A stretch of 64,000 nt of DNA from Bdellovibrio sp. GTDB lineage: Bacteria > Bdellovibrionota > Bdellovibrionia > Bdellovibrionales > Bdellovibrionaceae. How positions within the stretch are numbered: the first letter of the stretch is position 1; each line of letters starts with the position of its first letter. Below the pieces are notes generated by a model. The model made no database searches, was not told the DNA's origin, and saw only the letters and a list, made by a program, of their open reading frames with translations. Both the position numbers and the translations under genes were made by a program. The stretch is taken from NCBI GenBank assembly GCA_014376435.1, contig JACMRL010000033.1, positions 1 through 64,000 on the forward strand, written 5' to 3'. Below, one piece after another: positions 50,845 to 60,369 of this stretch.

Positions 50845-52950
50845 CTATTGAACTGAGGCCACTAATGCGAAAGGTTGTTTACCGGCAATACCCATCGGTA
50901 CATTGATGCCTTTTACACGAATTGTAACGGCGCCTGCGCCCGTCATTCCTTGTACATAAACGTTATTATTGATCGCATCGTTCACCGCCAACACTTGGCC
51001 ATTTGGCAATACGACTTCTAAATCAAGATCGTTTACTAAGGCTTTGCTTGCGTTCACTGAACCTGGAGCATCCGTCCACACGATATTAACTTGTAACTTA
51101 CCTGCCGCCGGAGCGTTCAATGTAAATTCCGCGCTTTCGCCCGTTGCTAAACCTGTTTTATTATCGGCGATTAGTAATACTCCCGATGTTCCAAGAGTTA
51201 CAACTTTTGCCATATCTACGCGGCCATAACCTTCGTCGCTATTGGGACGAGTGGTTAAAAGTTCTTGGCCTTTTGCTTGCCCCACTTCGCCGTATTGACC
51301 TGGGTACATATCGAACGCAGTGTGAAGTAGGTAAGCTTTTAATAAAGCCGAAGTTGGCTGAGGCTGATTCATTTTTTCAATTAAAAACTGACGAGTCACT
51401 GCCGCAGCACCGGCTGCCAGCGGACACGCCATTGAAGTTCCGCCAGACCAAGCGTAATCATTATTGTAGAGACCCCACAATGGCTCAACACCCGGTTGCT
51501 GCGAATGCACCGATAAAATATTAGTTCCCGGCGCAACGATTTCTGGTTTTACACGGCCATCCGTCGTTGGACCACGCGAACTAAACATCGACACACCATT
51601 AATATTATCAGAGATCATTGATTCAAAAATTGGCGATGCACCCCAACTATCAACCGCTCCACGTAAATCTTTAATTGGGCGCTGAATTCCACCGACCGAA
51701 ACTAAATTTTCACTCGCTCCGACGGTTAAAGCATTTTTTGCCGTTCCCGGAATACCCACTGAACCTGCATCGATGCGACCGTCTTTATCATGATCCACGC
51801 CGCTATTACCCGCCGCAAATAAAATCAACATGTCTTGTTTTTCAAACATTACCTGGTCAACCGAAGCAGCCATTTTTTCGTAAGCTCCCATATTCGAAGC
51901 TCCGCCCCAAGAATTTGTATGAATGCGAGCGCCGTCTGTATAAGCCGTGTTAAACATTAATTCTAAATTTGAAGGGACCGATAAATTATTTAAAATCGGA
52001 GACCACATACCCTGCGCCACTATTTGGGCCGAGAATGCTCCGCCCAATAATTTTCCACCCGATGCGGTTCCGCGACCTAATACGGAGCCCGCAACGTGAG
52101 TTCCGTGGCCCATGGGATCAGCCCAAGTTTTTCCGAACATTCCTACGGCGTAACCCGATTTGACCGCACCTTTAAAGTCAGGGTGAATCGCATTGATATC
52201 ACCCGAGTCAAGACCGGTATCGGCCATTCCCACGATTTGGTTTTGACCTGACAGACCCATCGCCCAAGCGGCGTCAAAGTTCATCACTTTTGTTCCGGTT
52301 TCAAAACCCGTTAAGTCAGAATAATCACCCACTGCGGTTGGCGCAGAAGTATCCATTGTATCCATCGCGAAATTTAAAGGAACAAGTTCAAGTAATGTTT
52401 GAACGTTCTCTACGCCTTGAATCGACGCGATACTTTTAAATAGTGAACGAGTTGTCGTTAAAACGATGGATGTTCCTACCGATTTTTGAATTAAAATTCT
52501 GGCAGATAATTTTTGAATTTTATTTGCAATCGCGGCTCTTTCTTGCGCTTCGAAAACGCTGACGATGACGGTGTCAGTTGAAGTTTCGCGTACCGCACTC
52601 ATGATACCTAAAGTTGGCGATAATTTCATGTGCGGAGCAAAAGCTAAAACCGTTTGAATATTTTGGTTTGTTTTTACTTTAGCAATTTGTGCTGAAGTAC
52701 CACGTACGATGAAAGCGTCTTCTGGTAAGTAGCTATGAATTTTCAAACCCTCTGCGCGTAAAGCTAATTTATCAGATTCATGAACGTGATTTTTAAATTG
52801 CACAATCCACTCGGTTTGAGAGGAATGAGCGATTTCAAGTGTTTGTACTTGAGTTGAAATAATTCCGCTGTTTAGTTTCAACTCTGTACCTGCAAAGGCA
52901 GAAAGTGATGCCGTAAGTGAAAGCCCTACCAATAATTGGTTTGTGCTCAT
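50845..52950 (-). CDS. Secreted subtilisin-like serine protease (S8) with C-terminal beta domain
   Basis: The protein has 701 residues from the ATG with AAGGAGGA upstream; a longer frame to 53007 lacks a site. A signal peptide ends SAFAG. A propeptide of about 180 residues precedes the S8 domain: Asp244 in ADTGLDSGD, His282 in GHGTHVAGS and Ser506 in GGTSMACPLAAG. A C-terminal beta-sandwich (about 590-700), with VNIVWTDAPG and LVNDLDLEV, resembles the proprotein-convertase P-type domain. No membrane anchor or sorting signal is seen. It probably acts on extracellular or prey proteins. Confidence 0.93.
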   Translation of the reverse strand: MSTNQLLVGLSLTASLSAFAGTELKLNSGIISTQVQTLEIAHSSQTEWIVQFKNHVHESDKLALRAEGLKIHSYLPEDAFIVRGTSAQIAKVKTNQNIQTVLAFAPHMKLSPTLGIMSAVRETSTDTVIVSVFEAQERAAIANKIQKLSARILIQKSVGTSIVLTTTRSLFKSIASIQGVENVQTLLELVPLNFAMDTMDTSAPTAVGDYSDLTGFETGTKVMNFDAAWAMGLSGQNQIVGMADTGLDSGDINAIHPDFKGAVKSGYAVGMFGKTWADPMGHGTHVAGSVLGRGTASGGKLLGGAFSAQIVAQGMWSPILNNLSVPSNLELMFNTAYTDGARIHTNSWGGASNMGAYEKMAASVDQVMFEKQDMLILFAAGNSGVDHDKDGRIDAGSVGIPGTAKNALTVGASENLVSVGGIQRPIKDLRGAVDSWGASPIFESMISDNINGVSMFSSRGPTTDGRVKPEIVAPGTNILSVHSQQPGVEPLWGLYNNDYAWSGGTSMACPLAAGAAAVTRQFLIEKMNQPQPTSALLKAYLLHTAFDMYPGQYGEVGQAKGQELLTTRPNSDEGYGRVDMAKVVTLGTSGVLLIADNKTGLATGESAEFTLNAPAAGKLQVNIVWTDAPGSVNASKALVNDLDLEVVLPNGQVLAVNDAINNNVYVQGMTGAGAVTIRVKGINVPMGIAGKQPFALVASVQ

Positions 52951-53083
52951 CCGTGTCCTCCTTGAACATTTAAACGATCTTCTTTGATCGATAAAAAATT
53001 CCAACATGCCAAGCCATTAGGTGGGAAGCTCTATTTCGTTGATTTAAGCAAATTAACGCGCAGCTCTTGAAGATATTTTAAAT

Positions 53084-55171
53084 CTATCCCACGCCCGCTA
53101 AAGCCGTAGGACCGTAACTTTTTAAAAGTTCTTCGCGTAAAAGTAGGTTTTCTTTTTTAGTTAATTTCGGATCTTTCGCTAGAATATCAAAGGCCGCATC
53201 GCGCGCGATTTTTAAAGTTTCAAAATCACGAACTAGGTTAGCCATTTTAAAACCCGGAAGTCCCGATTGCTTAGAACCCATAAATTCGCCGGGCCCGCGA
53301 ATTTCTAAATCAAATTCGGCAACTTTAAAGCCATCATTGGTTTTTTCCATAAACTCAACACGAGTTTTGGTCTCTTGAGAAACGGCGTAGCCCATAATTA
53401 AAATGCAAAAACTCTTATGCTCGCCTCGCCCAACGCGCCCCCGCAATTGATGCAGCTGCGATAAGCCGAAGCGTTCAGAATGTTCAATTACCATAATTGT
53501 CGCGTTTGGCACATCCACGCCGACCTCGATCACGGTCGTAGAAACTAAAACATCAATTTTGTGTTCACGAAACTCTGTCATCACCGCGTCTTTTTCAGCG
53601 GACTTCATTTTCCCGTGTAATAAACCAAAGCGAATTTGTGGAAACTGAACTTTTAATTTTTCGAATTCTTCCGTCGCATTTTTTAAATCAATTTTTTCGC
53701 TTTCTTCGACCAGTGGGTAAACGAAGTAAGCCTGACGGCCGCGGCTAATGTGATCCACCATAAATTGCAAAGCTTGTGGGCGCTTGGTTTCATTAATCAC
53801 GCGCGTTTGAATCGGGATGCGCCCCACGGGCATCTCATCAATAATCGATACATCTAAATCACCGTAGACCGTCATCGCTAAAGTTCGCGGAATCGGTGTG
53901 GCCGTCATGATTAAAAAATGCGGAGAAGTTCCTTTATTTTTAAGAATTCCCCGCTGCGCGACTCCAAAGCGATGTTGTTCATCGATAATTACTAAACCTA
54001 AATTCTGAAACTGCACCCAATCTTCAATTAGGGCATGTGTGCCAATTAAAAAATGAATTTTGCCACTTGCTAATTTCTCGGCGATTTCTTTACGATCCTT
54101 TGCTTTTGTTTTACCAGTTAGTAATCCGACATTTAAACCAAGCGGAGCTAACTGTTTTTCGGCATTACGAAAGTGCTGCTCCGCTAAGATTTCCGTCGGG
54201 GCCATTAAACAAGTTTGAAAACCTGATTCATGAGCTTTTAAGCAAGATAAAAAACTGACCAAGGTTTTTCCCGAGCCTACATCACCTTGCACCAAACGAT
54301 TCATAGGTTTTCCAGAAATTAAATCTTTTTTAATTTCGTCATAGGCCCTTAACTGCGCGTTAGTCAATTTGAAAGGCAAAGATGTAATTAATTTTTGAAT
54401 TTTAATTTCTGCATTATTAAACTCGAAACCTTTTTCCGCTTTTAATCCCGCTTTTTTAGAAGCTAAATACAACTCAAGCCAAAAGAATTCTTCAAAGATA
54501 AGTCTTTGGTGAGCATGTGATTTAAATTCGTTGTAAACATTGCCCCCCGTCGCCTCCGGATGATGAATTTGGTAATAGGCATCCGGGCGCGCGAGTAACT
54601 GATGTTTTCGCACCAGTTCTAGAGGCAAAGATTCCACCGGCCACTCTTTAACTTGATTAAAAACAGATTGAATCAGTTTTCCAATTTTTGCCGAGCTCAA
54701 TCCTTCATTTTCAACATAGATCGGAATTAATGCGTCAGTAACTTCTTCTTCGGGTTCGATATCTTTTAAATCAGGATGATGAAATTCAAGTCGGCCACGA
54801 TAATCAGTTACTTTGCCGACGACGCGAACTTCTTTACCATTTTGAAATCTTTCAAAATAACCTTTGTACGGAGTGCGAAAAAATTTGCAGTGAATTTGGC
54901 CGGTCGCATCGCGAATCGTTATGTCGTAAACTCGGCGCGAAGATTTTCCCATATTGTACGAAGAGACTTGCACCACTGTAGCTTTGAAACTGACAAGATC
55001 ATCAGGTTTGAGACTTGCAATATTTCTAGCGGCCCGGCGGTCTTCGTAGGCTCGTGGATAATTCTGTAAAAGGTCATCCACGGTTTTAATCCCGTGCCTT
55101 GAGAACAAAGCCCCTAGCTTTGGTCCTACTCCTTTTAAATATTGAATTTCGGTGTCTAGACGAAGGGCCAT
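53084..55171 (-). CDS. recG: ATP-dependent DNA helicase RecG
   Basis: The protein has 695 residues. The N-terminal wedge domain carries YLKGVGPKLGALFSRHGI and the OB fold (RNIASLKPDDLVSFKATVVQ). The helicase core has Walker A VQGDVGSGKT, Walker B DEQHRFGV, and QLRGRVGRGEHKS. RecG remodels stalled forks and Holliday junctions. Its 5' end overlaps the start region of the divergent HD-GYP gene. Confidence 0.97.
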   Translation of the reverse strand: MALRLDTEIQYLKGVGPKLGALFSRHGIKTVDDLLQNYPRAYEDRRAARNIASLKPDDLVSFKATVVQVSSYNMGKSSRRVYDITIRDATGQIHCKFFRTPYKGYFERFQNGKEVRVVGKVTDYRGRLEFHHPDLKDIEPEEEVTDALIPIYVENEGLSSAKIGKLIQSVFNQVKEWPVESLPLELVRKHQLLARPDAYYQIHHPEATGGNVYNEFKSHAHQRLIFEEFFWLELYLASKKAGLKAEKGFEFNNAEIKIQKLITSLPFKLTNAQLRAYDEIKKDLISGKPMNRLVQGDVGSGKTLVSFLSCLKAHESGFQTCLMAPTEILAEQHFRNAEKQLAPLGLNVGLLTGKTKAKDRKEIAEKLASGKIHFLIGTHALIEDWVQFQNLGLVIIDEQHRFGVAQRGILKNKGTSPHFLIMTATPIPRTLAMTVYGDLDVSIIDEMPVGRIPIQTRVINETKRPQALQFMVDHISRGRQAYFVYPLVEESEKIDLKNATEEFEKLKVQFPQIRFGLLHGKMKSAEKDAVMTEFREHKIDVLVSTTVIEVGVDVPNATIMVIEHSERFGLSQLHQLRGRVGRGEHKSFCILIMGYAVSQETKTRVEFMEKTNDGFKVAEFDLEIRGPGEFMGSKQSGLPGFKMANLVRDFETLKIARDAAFDILAKDPKLTKKENLLLREELLKSYGPTALAGVG

Positions 55172-55182
55172 GGTTTTATTTC

Positions 55183-56178
55183 ATGTCAAAAAAAAGCATC
55201 CGTCAAACAGCTAAAGACGATACAGTAAAGACTATGAGCACAAACGATTTTTTTCGTATTCGCTTGAGTACAATCAGACCTTTAGAGCCAGTTCCGTTTG
55301 ATATTTTCATTTTTATTGATGGGAAAATGATCAACTATTTGAAGCAAGGCGACGCGTTCAAAGCAGATAAAGTTCAAGCTTTACACAAAAAAGATACCGG
55401 TGAATCTTTTTTTGTACTGAATGACAAAAAACAATTCTACCGAGATTACGTCAAAAGCTCGATGAATTCAGCACTTCTCTCTAACAATGATAAAGCGGCC
55501 ATTTTGCGCGAAAGCTCGATCGCCATCTTGGAAGATTTATTCGAAAATCCAGATGTGGGTTTAGCTTTAGCCGATTCAAGACCGATTGTTGCAGATTTAA
55601 TTCAATTTATGGACATTGCACCCGAATCGATTGGAAATTTAATCAGTCTTTCAGGCCACGATTTCTATACTTACAATCATTCTTTCGACGTCAGTATTTA
55701 CTCTTTAGGATTAGGCCAAGCTTTAGGTTTTGATAAAAAAACTTTAGAAGAGTTAGGGCAAAGTTCTTTATTCCACGACGTAGGAAAAAGAAATGTTTCC
55801 ATCGAAATTCTTTGTAAAAAAGGCCCACTTGATGAAAAAGAATGGGCAGAAATGCGCATGCATCCCCAATTCGGTTTAAAAATTTTAAACGAACAACCAA
55901 GTATTTCGGAAGCGATTAAAGCCGCTTGTTATGAGCACCACGAATCATGGAGTGGTGGCGGTTATCCGCAAGATTTATCTGGGCCGGAGATTCACCCTTT
56001 TGGGCGCATCGTTGCCCTTACCGATACTTATGACGCCATGACCACACAGCGTTCGTACAATGTTCCGATGAAGCCCGCGGAGGCTTTAAATATGATGAAA
56101 AATAAACTCTCCGGACGCTTTGATCCAGAAATGCTAAAGGCAATGTATTCAGTTTTGTTTAAAATGAAGGCTTCCTAG
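55183..56178 (+). CDS. HD-GYP domain protein (cyclic-di-GMP phosphodiesterase-like)
   Basis: The protein has 331 residues from this ATG; a start at 55099 would run through the recG start, and ATG at 55234 is another choice, none with a good SD. The HD-GYP motifs are present: SLFHDVGKRNV (HD), HPQFGLKIL, and CYEHHESWSGGGYPQDLSG for the HHE-GYP stretch. In the usual HHExxDGxGYP the D is replaced by S here. Many HD-GYP proteins hydrolyse c-di-GMP; others are inactive receptors. The N-terminal 130 residues have no known domain. Confidence 0.88.
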   Translation: MSKKSIRQTAKDDTVKTMSTNDFFRIRLSTIRPLEPVPFDIFIFIDGKMINYLKQGDAFKADKVQALHKKDTGESFFVLNDKKQFYRDYVKSSMNSALLSNNDKAAILRESSIAILEDLFENPDVGLALADSRPIVADLIQFMDIAPESIGNLISLSGHDFYTYNHSFDVSIYSLGLGQALGFDKKTLEELGQSSLFHDVGKRNVSIEILCKKGPLDEKEWAEMRMHPQFGLKILNEQPSISEAIKAACYEHHESWSGGGYPQDLSGPEIHPFGRIVALTDTYDAMTTQRSYNVPMKPAEALNMMKNKLSGRFDPEMLKAMYSVLFKMKAS

Positions 56179-56293
56179 CGCGCCGCTCTCCGCGGGCCGC
56201 TCCTTCGAGCTCGGCGCAAATTTCCCCACTCAGTCCGTAATGATTGACACTTTGTTTGATTTCTCACTAGCCTCTTTACTAAGCGGAGGTTTT

Positions 56294-56746
56294 ATGAATT
56301 TCAAACAACTATTAGGTGCTTTAGTATTAACTTTTTCAGGTCTTATCGCGATCGCGCAAACCGAAACTTTACATCACCGTCCACAGCCCGGTCCAAATTC
56401 AGTTATGGGCGACTGGCATGCTTTAAACCGTATCGGAAATCCTGATACTGAATTCCAAGTTGATTTTAATTTCTCGCCTTACCAGGCAACAATCAAAGTA
56501 ACTTGTTTCTTCCACGACGGTGCGGTTTTGGGCGCGGTAACGACTTCGGCAGCGGCTTACGGTTTTTCAAATGCTTATGACATCTTTATTCAAAACGGAT
56601 CGCAAGTTGTAGCCAGCGATGGATTTCGCTTTTGCCGGGCGACATTACAACCAACGCGCTGGACAGCTTACTTCAACGGATACGGTCAAATGCAGTTGAT
56701 TACGCAAGTGCCGTTTCAATCGCAATTTAATTTAGTTCGTAATTAA
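56294..56746 (+). CDS. Small exported protein of unknown function
   Basis: The protein has 150 residues from the ATG after a GGAGG site; an earlier ATG at 56240 lacks one. A signal peptide ends at AIAQTE. The mature part is aromatic-rich with two cysteines (SFKVTCFF and GFRFCRATL regions) that may pair. No family is recognised. It is convergent with the rhodanese-like lipoprotein gene, 1 bp away. Confidence 0.65.
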   Translation: MNFKQLLGALVLTFSGLIAIAQTETLHHRPQPGPNSVMGDWHALNRIGNPDTEFQVDFNFSPYQATIKVTCFFHDGAVLGAVTTSAAAYGFSNAYDIFIQNGSQVVASDGFRFCRATLQPTRWTAYFNGYGQMQLITQVPFQSQFNLVRN

Positions 56747-56747
56747 T

Positions 56748-57296
56748 TTAAAAAGCCCTATTACACTTCTTGTCGGACCACTTTACAAAACAGTCCGGTG
56801 CTTTTTTAAAGATAAATTCATTTTGCAGATCTTCGCTGATCTGCAACTTCCACACGGCTGACCGAGTAGGCTCTGAAAACGCGCGGTTTGGATATTTTTT
56901 ACGGAAATCTTCGAAGCCGGTTAAATTGACATCTTCTATTTCAATATTTTTAAATAGCCACTGCCATTTTTTATTTTCATCGCTTTTAGCTTGATCAGAA
57001 ATTAAGATAATTTTTTTATTCGGAGAGATTCCGCGACGAGCTAATCGTTCGATGGTCTGCTTCAGATCGGGATCAAAAATTCTACGCTTCGTTAACGGAT
57101 TTTTTAAAATTAAAAAATCTTCCGTAACTAAGTTGACGCTTCCGACGATATGAAACGAGGCATAGTTAAACGCGCTGCGAGTATCAACTAGCACCGTATT
57201 TTCCGCGAACACATTCACGGACTCTTCCATCACTTTCGTTGGAGCCATCTGGCAGCCCACCGCGAAAATAAATAAAAAAGCGCTTAGGTATTTCAT
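56748..57296 (-). CDS. Rhodanese-like lipoprotein lacking the catalytic cysteine
   Basis: The protein has 182 residues. The lipobox FAVGC gives Cys15. A rhodanese-type fold is suggested by ENTVLVDTRSAFNYASFHIVGSVNL, but the active-site loop reads IILISDQAKSDE where a Cys is expected. It is therefore an inactive or binding-only homologue. It starts at the lysS stop codon (shared base) and is probably read together with lysS. Confidence 0.75.
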   Translation of the reverse strand: MKYLSAFLFIFAVGCQMAPTKVMEESVNVFAENTVLVDTRSAFNYASFHIVGSVNLVTEDFLILKNPLTKRRIFDPDLKQTIERLARRGISPNKKIILISDQAKSDENKKWQWLFKNIEIEDVNLTGFEDFRKKYPNRAFSEPTRSAVWKLQISEDLQNEFIFKKAPDCFVKWSDKKCNRAF

Positions 57297-58789
57297 TATT
57301 TGTTATGAATCTTCATTGTAGGGAAGAAAATGATATCGCGAATACTGGGGCGATCCGTCATAATCATCACGATACGTTCGATCCCGATACCCACACCACC
57401 GGTTGGCGGCATTCCGGTTTCAATCGCGTGTAAAAAATCCTCATCCATCGGATGCGCTTCTTCATCAACGCCGCGTTTTGCTTCTTGGTCTTTCAGACGC
57501 GCGCGCTGCTCTTCCGGATCATTCAGCTCAGAGTATGAGTTACCTAATTCCATGCACGCGGCAAAAGGTTCAAAACGTTCAACCAGCTTTGGATTATGAC
57601 GGTGAATTTTTGTTAACGGAGAAACATCCACCGGGTGATCCATAACGATCGTTGGTTGCCATAAGTGTGGTTCCGCCGCGATTTCAAAAACTTTCATCTG
57701 CTTTTCGCCAGTCGAAAAATTTTCTAATTTCAATGGTTTACCAGAATTCTTTTTTAAGTAAGCATCCAGTGCCGCTACATCATCCGGACTAATTTCCGCG
57801 TATTGTTTGATACCATCCATCACCGTTAAACGTCTCCAAGGAGTCGTGAAATCGATTTCTTTTTCTTGGTACATGACTTTAGTAGAACCCGTAATTTCTT
57901 TACAAACCGAAGAGACTAAATCTTCAAACTGTTTCATTTGGTAATTGTAGTCCGTGTAGGCTTCGTAGAATTCAAGCATGGTGAATTCTGGATTATGCGT
58001 ACGATCGATACCTTCGTTGCGGAAGTTTTTACCGATTTCGTAAACTTTTTCAAACCCACCCACAATCAAACGCTTTAAATAAAGCTCTGGTGAGATCTTC
58101 ATATAAAGCTTCATATCCAGCGCACGATGCATCGTCGTAAACGGATGGGCCGCAGCGCCGCCGTATAACGGCTGTAGGACGGGAGTTTCAACTTCCATAA
58201 AGCCGCGATCATCTAAAAACTTTTTAACGGCCTTAATGATTTTACCACGAGTTACAAAAACTTTGCGTGAATCCATATCAGAAATTAGATCCAAATGACG
58301 GTGACGATATTTAATTTCGATATCTTGAATGCCGTGAAATTTTTCCGGCAAAGGCTCTAAGGTCTTAGTTAAAACTTGGAATTTTTTTACGTAGAGGGAA
58401 AGTTCACCTTTTTGTGATTTGAAAATATATCCTTCAAGGCCCACGATATCACCCAGATCGATCAGATCAAAAGTGGCGCGGTCCATCTCTGCCAGCTCTT
58501 CAACTTTTACGTAACACTGGATCGATCCAGTAACATCTTGAATATTAAAAAAGCTGGCCTTACCCATCATCCGTAAAGTCATTAACCGACCGGCAATACG
58601 AAAATTAGTTTCTAACTTTTTTTCGCCCGCCTCTAAGCTTGAATAATCTTTTACTAACTTTTCAACATGAGTATCTTTATCAAAATTATATGGATAAGGG
58701 TTAATCCCCTTTTCCTTCATCGCGTGAAGTTTTTTACGTTTTTCCGCTTTGATCGGATTATCGCTGCTGACTGTGTTATTGGCGATCAC
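57296..58789 (-). CDS. lysS: Lysyl-tRNA synthetase, class II
   Basis: The protein has 497 residues with an N-terminal OB-fold anticodon domain (about 60-165: RIAGRLMTLRMMGKASFFNIQD), motif 2 FRNEGIDRTHNPEFTMLEFY and motif 3 GGVGIGIERIVMI. It charges tRNA-Lys. The start overlaps the aldolase stop by 4 bp (ATGA). Confidence 0.97.
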   Translation of the reverse strand: MIANNTVSSDNPIKAEKRKKLHAMKEKGINPYPYNFDKDTHVEKLVKDYSSLEAGEKKLETNFRIAGRLMTLRMMGKASFFNIQDVTGSIQCYVKVEELAEMDRATFDLIDLGDIVGLEGYIFKSQKGELSLYVKKFQVLTKTLEPLPEKFHGIQDIEIKYRHRHLDLISDMDSRKVFVTRGKIIKAVKKFLDDRGFMEVETPVLQPLYGGAAAHPFTTMHRALDMKLYMKISPELYLKRLIVGGFEKVYEIGKNFRNEGIDRTHNPEFTMLEFYEAYTDYNYQMKQFEDLVSSVCKEITGSTKVMYQEKEIDFTTPWRRLTVMDGIKQYAEISPDDVAALDAYLKKNSGKPLKLENFSTGEKQMKVFEIAAEPHLWQPTIVMDHPVDVSPLTKIHRHNPKLVERFEPFAACMELGNSYSELNDPEEQRARLKDQEAKRGVDEEAHPMDEDFLHAIETGMPPTGGVGIGIERIVMIMTDRPSIRDIIFFPTMKIHNK

Positions 58790-59709
58790 AGTGATTTACC
58801 TGCAAAAGCTTCCATGACATTTTTCAATAATTCTAAAGATTCTTTTTTCGGACGTTGAAAAGCATTACGGCCCATAATGCTACCGAAAGCTCCACCTTGC
58901 GCCAGCTGTTTTACTTCCTCTAACAACTCAGGGGTACCCTTGGCTTCGCCACCCGAAAAAATTACGATGCGTTTTCCGTTGTAGCAAGATTGCACCACGT
59001 GACGGATACGATCCGACAACTGGGTAATTTTAATACCTTGAGATTCGTAAACTTTTTTTGCTTCGGCTTGTTCTAGGTGAGCCGTCGGTGGTTTTACTTT
59101 AATAATGTTTGCGCCCAACTGAGCGGCGATATGCGCCGAGTATGCGATTACGTCGATGCCCGTTTCGCCTTCCTTAGAAAGACCTTCACCGCGCGCATAG
59201 GACCACATTACAACGGCCAGACCCGCTTTTTTAGCTTCGCGAGAAGCTTCAGCGATCTCTTCGTACATCTGTTTACGATGTGCTGATCCTGGATAAATTG
59301 TAAAACCAATTCCCGAACAACCTAATCGAAGTGCATCGTCTACGGAAGAGGTTAAAGCCGAGATTGGATTTTTTGAATTGTACAATACATCTGAATTATT
59401 AATTTTTAAAATTAATGGAATTTCGCCCGCGTAATCACGCGCACAAGCTTCCAGCGCGCCCAACGGGGCCGCGTAAGCATTACATCCTGATTCAATCGCT
59501 AATTCAAAGTGGTAAGCTGGATCGTAAGCGTCTGGATTTTTTGCAAAAGTACGCGCAGGACCGTGTTCGAAGCCTTGGTCAACGGGGAGAATAACCATCT
59601 TACCTGTGCCGGCTAATTTACCCGTATTCATAATACGAGCCATATTTGTTAAAACACCGATGTTTTCAGCACCATACCAACTTAAAATTTCACGTACGCG
59701 TGGGGTCAT
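58786..59709 (-). CDS. Class I fructose-bisphosphate aldolase (archaeal/DhnA type)
   Basis: The protein has 307 residues. It follows the FbaB/DhnA pattern: MVILPVDQGFEHGP, GCNAYAAPLGALE, VVMWSYARGEGL and the Schiff-base Lys region NIIKVKPPTAHLE (Lys204 or 206), then VIFSGGEAKGTPELLEEVKQ for phosphate binding. It splits fructose-1,6-bisphosphate into the two triose phosphates. AAGGAG precedes the ATG. It is divergent from nfu and overlaps lysS. Confidence 0.93.
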   Translation of the reverse strand: MTPRVREILSWYGAENIGVLTNMARIMNTGKLAGTGKMVILPVDQGFEHGPARTFAKNPDAYDPAYHFELAIESGCNAYAAPLGALEACARDYAGEIPLILKINNSDVLYNSKNPISALTSSVDDALRLGCSGIGFTIYPGSAHRKQMYEEIAEASREAKKAGLAVVMWSYARGEGLSKEGETGIDVIAYSAHIAAQLGANIIKVKPPTAHLEQAEAKKVYESQGIKITQLSDRIRHVVQSCYNGKRIVIFSGGEAKGTPELLEEVKQLAQGGAFGSIMGRNAFQRPKKESLELLKNVMEAFAGKSL

Positions 59710-59826
59710 GCTATCTCCTTGTAATTGCAGTGATAAAACTAGCGCAAAAATACATATTCAATCAAGGTTTAGCTTAACAAATCAGATCAAATTTGACTTC
59801 TGTGGCACAGCTGTTAAAACATTCGT

Positions 59827-60369
59827 ATGAAAGTTACATTTGAAACCACTCCAAATCCGTCGACCATGAAGTTTAACTTCGGCCAAAAAATATCTGATCA
59901 GTCATTCGACTTTCCTAATGTCGAAGCCTCTGAGAAATCTCCCCTGGCTGCTAAAATCTTTGGCTTTCCATGGACTTCGTCGGTTTTCTTAGGTGAAGAT
60001 TTCGTCACAATTACTAAGCAAGACTGGGTTGAGTGGGATATCTTAGCCTCTCCGTTAGCGGGCCTACTTGGCGAGCATATCGAAAGCGGCCAACCCGTAC
60101 TTATTCAGATGGAAGCAAGTCTTGATGAATCAGCGAATGATTCCGAAATAGTAAAACAAATTAAACGTATTTTGCAAAATGAAATTAAACCAGTCGTTGC
60201 TTTGGACGGCGGAGATATTGTTTTTTCGAAATATGAAAATAATAATTTATACATTCATATGCGCGGAGCCTGCGCAGGTTGTCCGTCTTCACAAGCAACG
60301 CTGAAAGACGGAATTGAAGTTCGCATGAAGCAGGCGTTTCCGGAAATTAAAGAAGTTTTAGCAATTTAA
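59827..60369 (+). CDS. NfuA/NifU-type iron-sulfur scaffold protein
   Basis: The protein has 180 residues. An N-terminal Nfu_N domain starts with TFETTPNPSTMKF (about 4-85). The C-terminal NifU-like domain holds Cys149 and Cys152 in MRGACAGCPSS and GIEVRMKQAFPEI. The CxxC pair binds a [4Fe-4S] cluster for transfer to client proteins. The gene is convergent with the large outer-membrane protein gene and overlaps it by 4 bp. Confidence 0.95.
   Translation: MKVTFETTPNPSTMKFNFGQKISDQSFDFPNVEASEKSPLAAKIFGFPWTSSVFLGEDFVTITKQDWVEWDILASPLAGLLGEHIESGQPVLIQMEASLDESANDSEIVKQIKRILQNEIKPVVALDGGDIVFSKYENNNLYIHMRGACAGCPSSQATLKDGIEVRMKQAFPEIKEVLAI

Noticed and set aside
4221-58789. Functional link between mnmH and glnS, gltX and lysS
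   Set aside because: All three synthetases for the MnmH substrate tRNAs are in the window, but they lie in separate operons many kilobases apart, so this is most simply coincidence.
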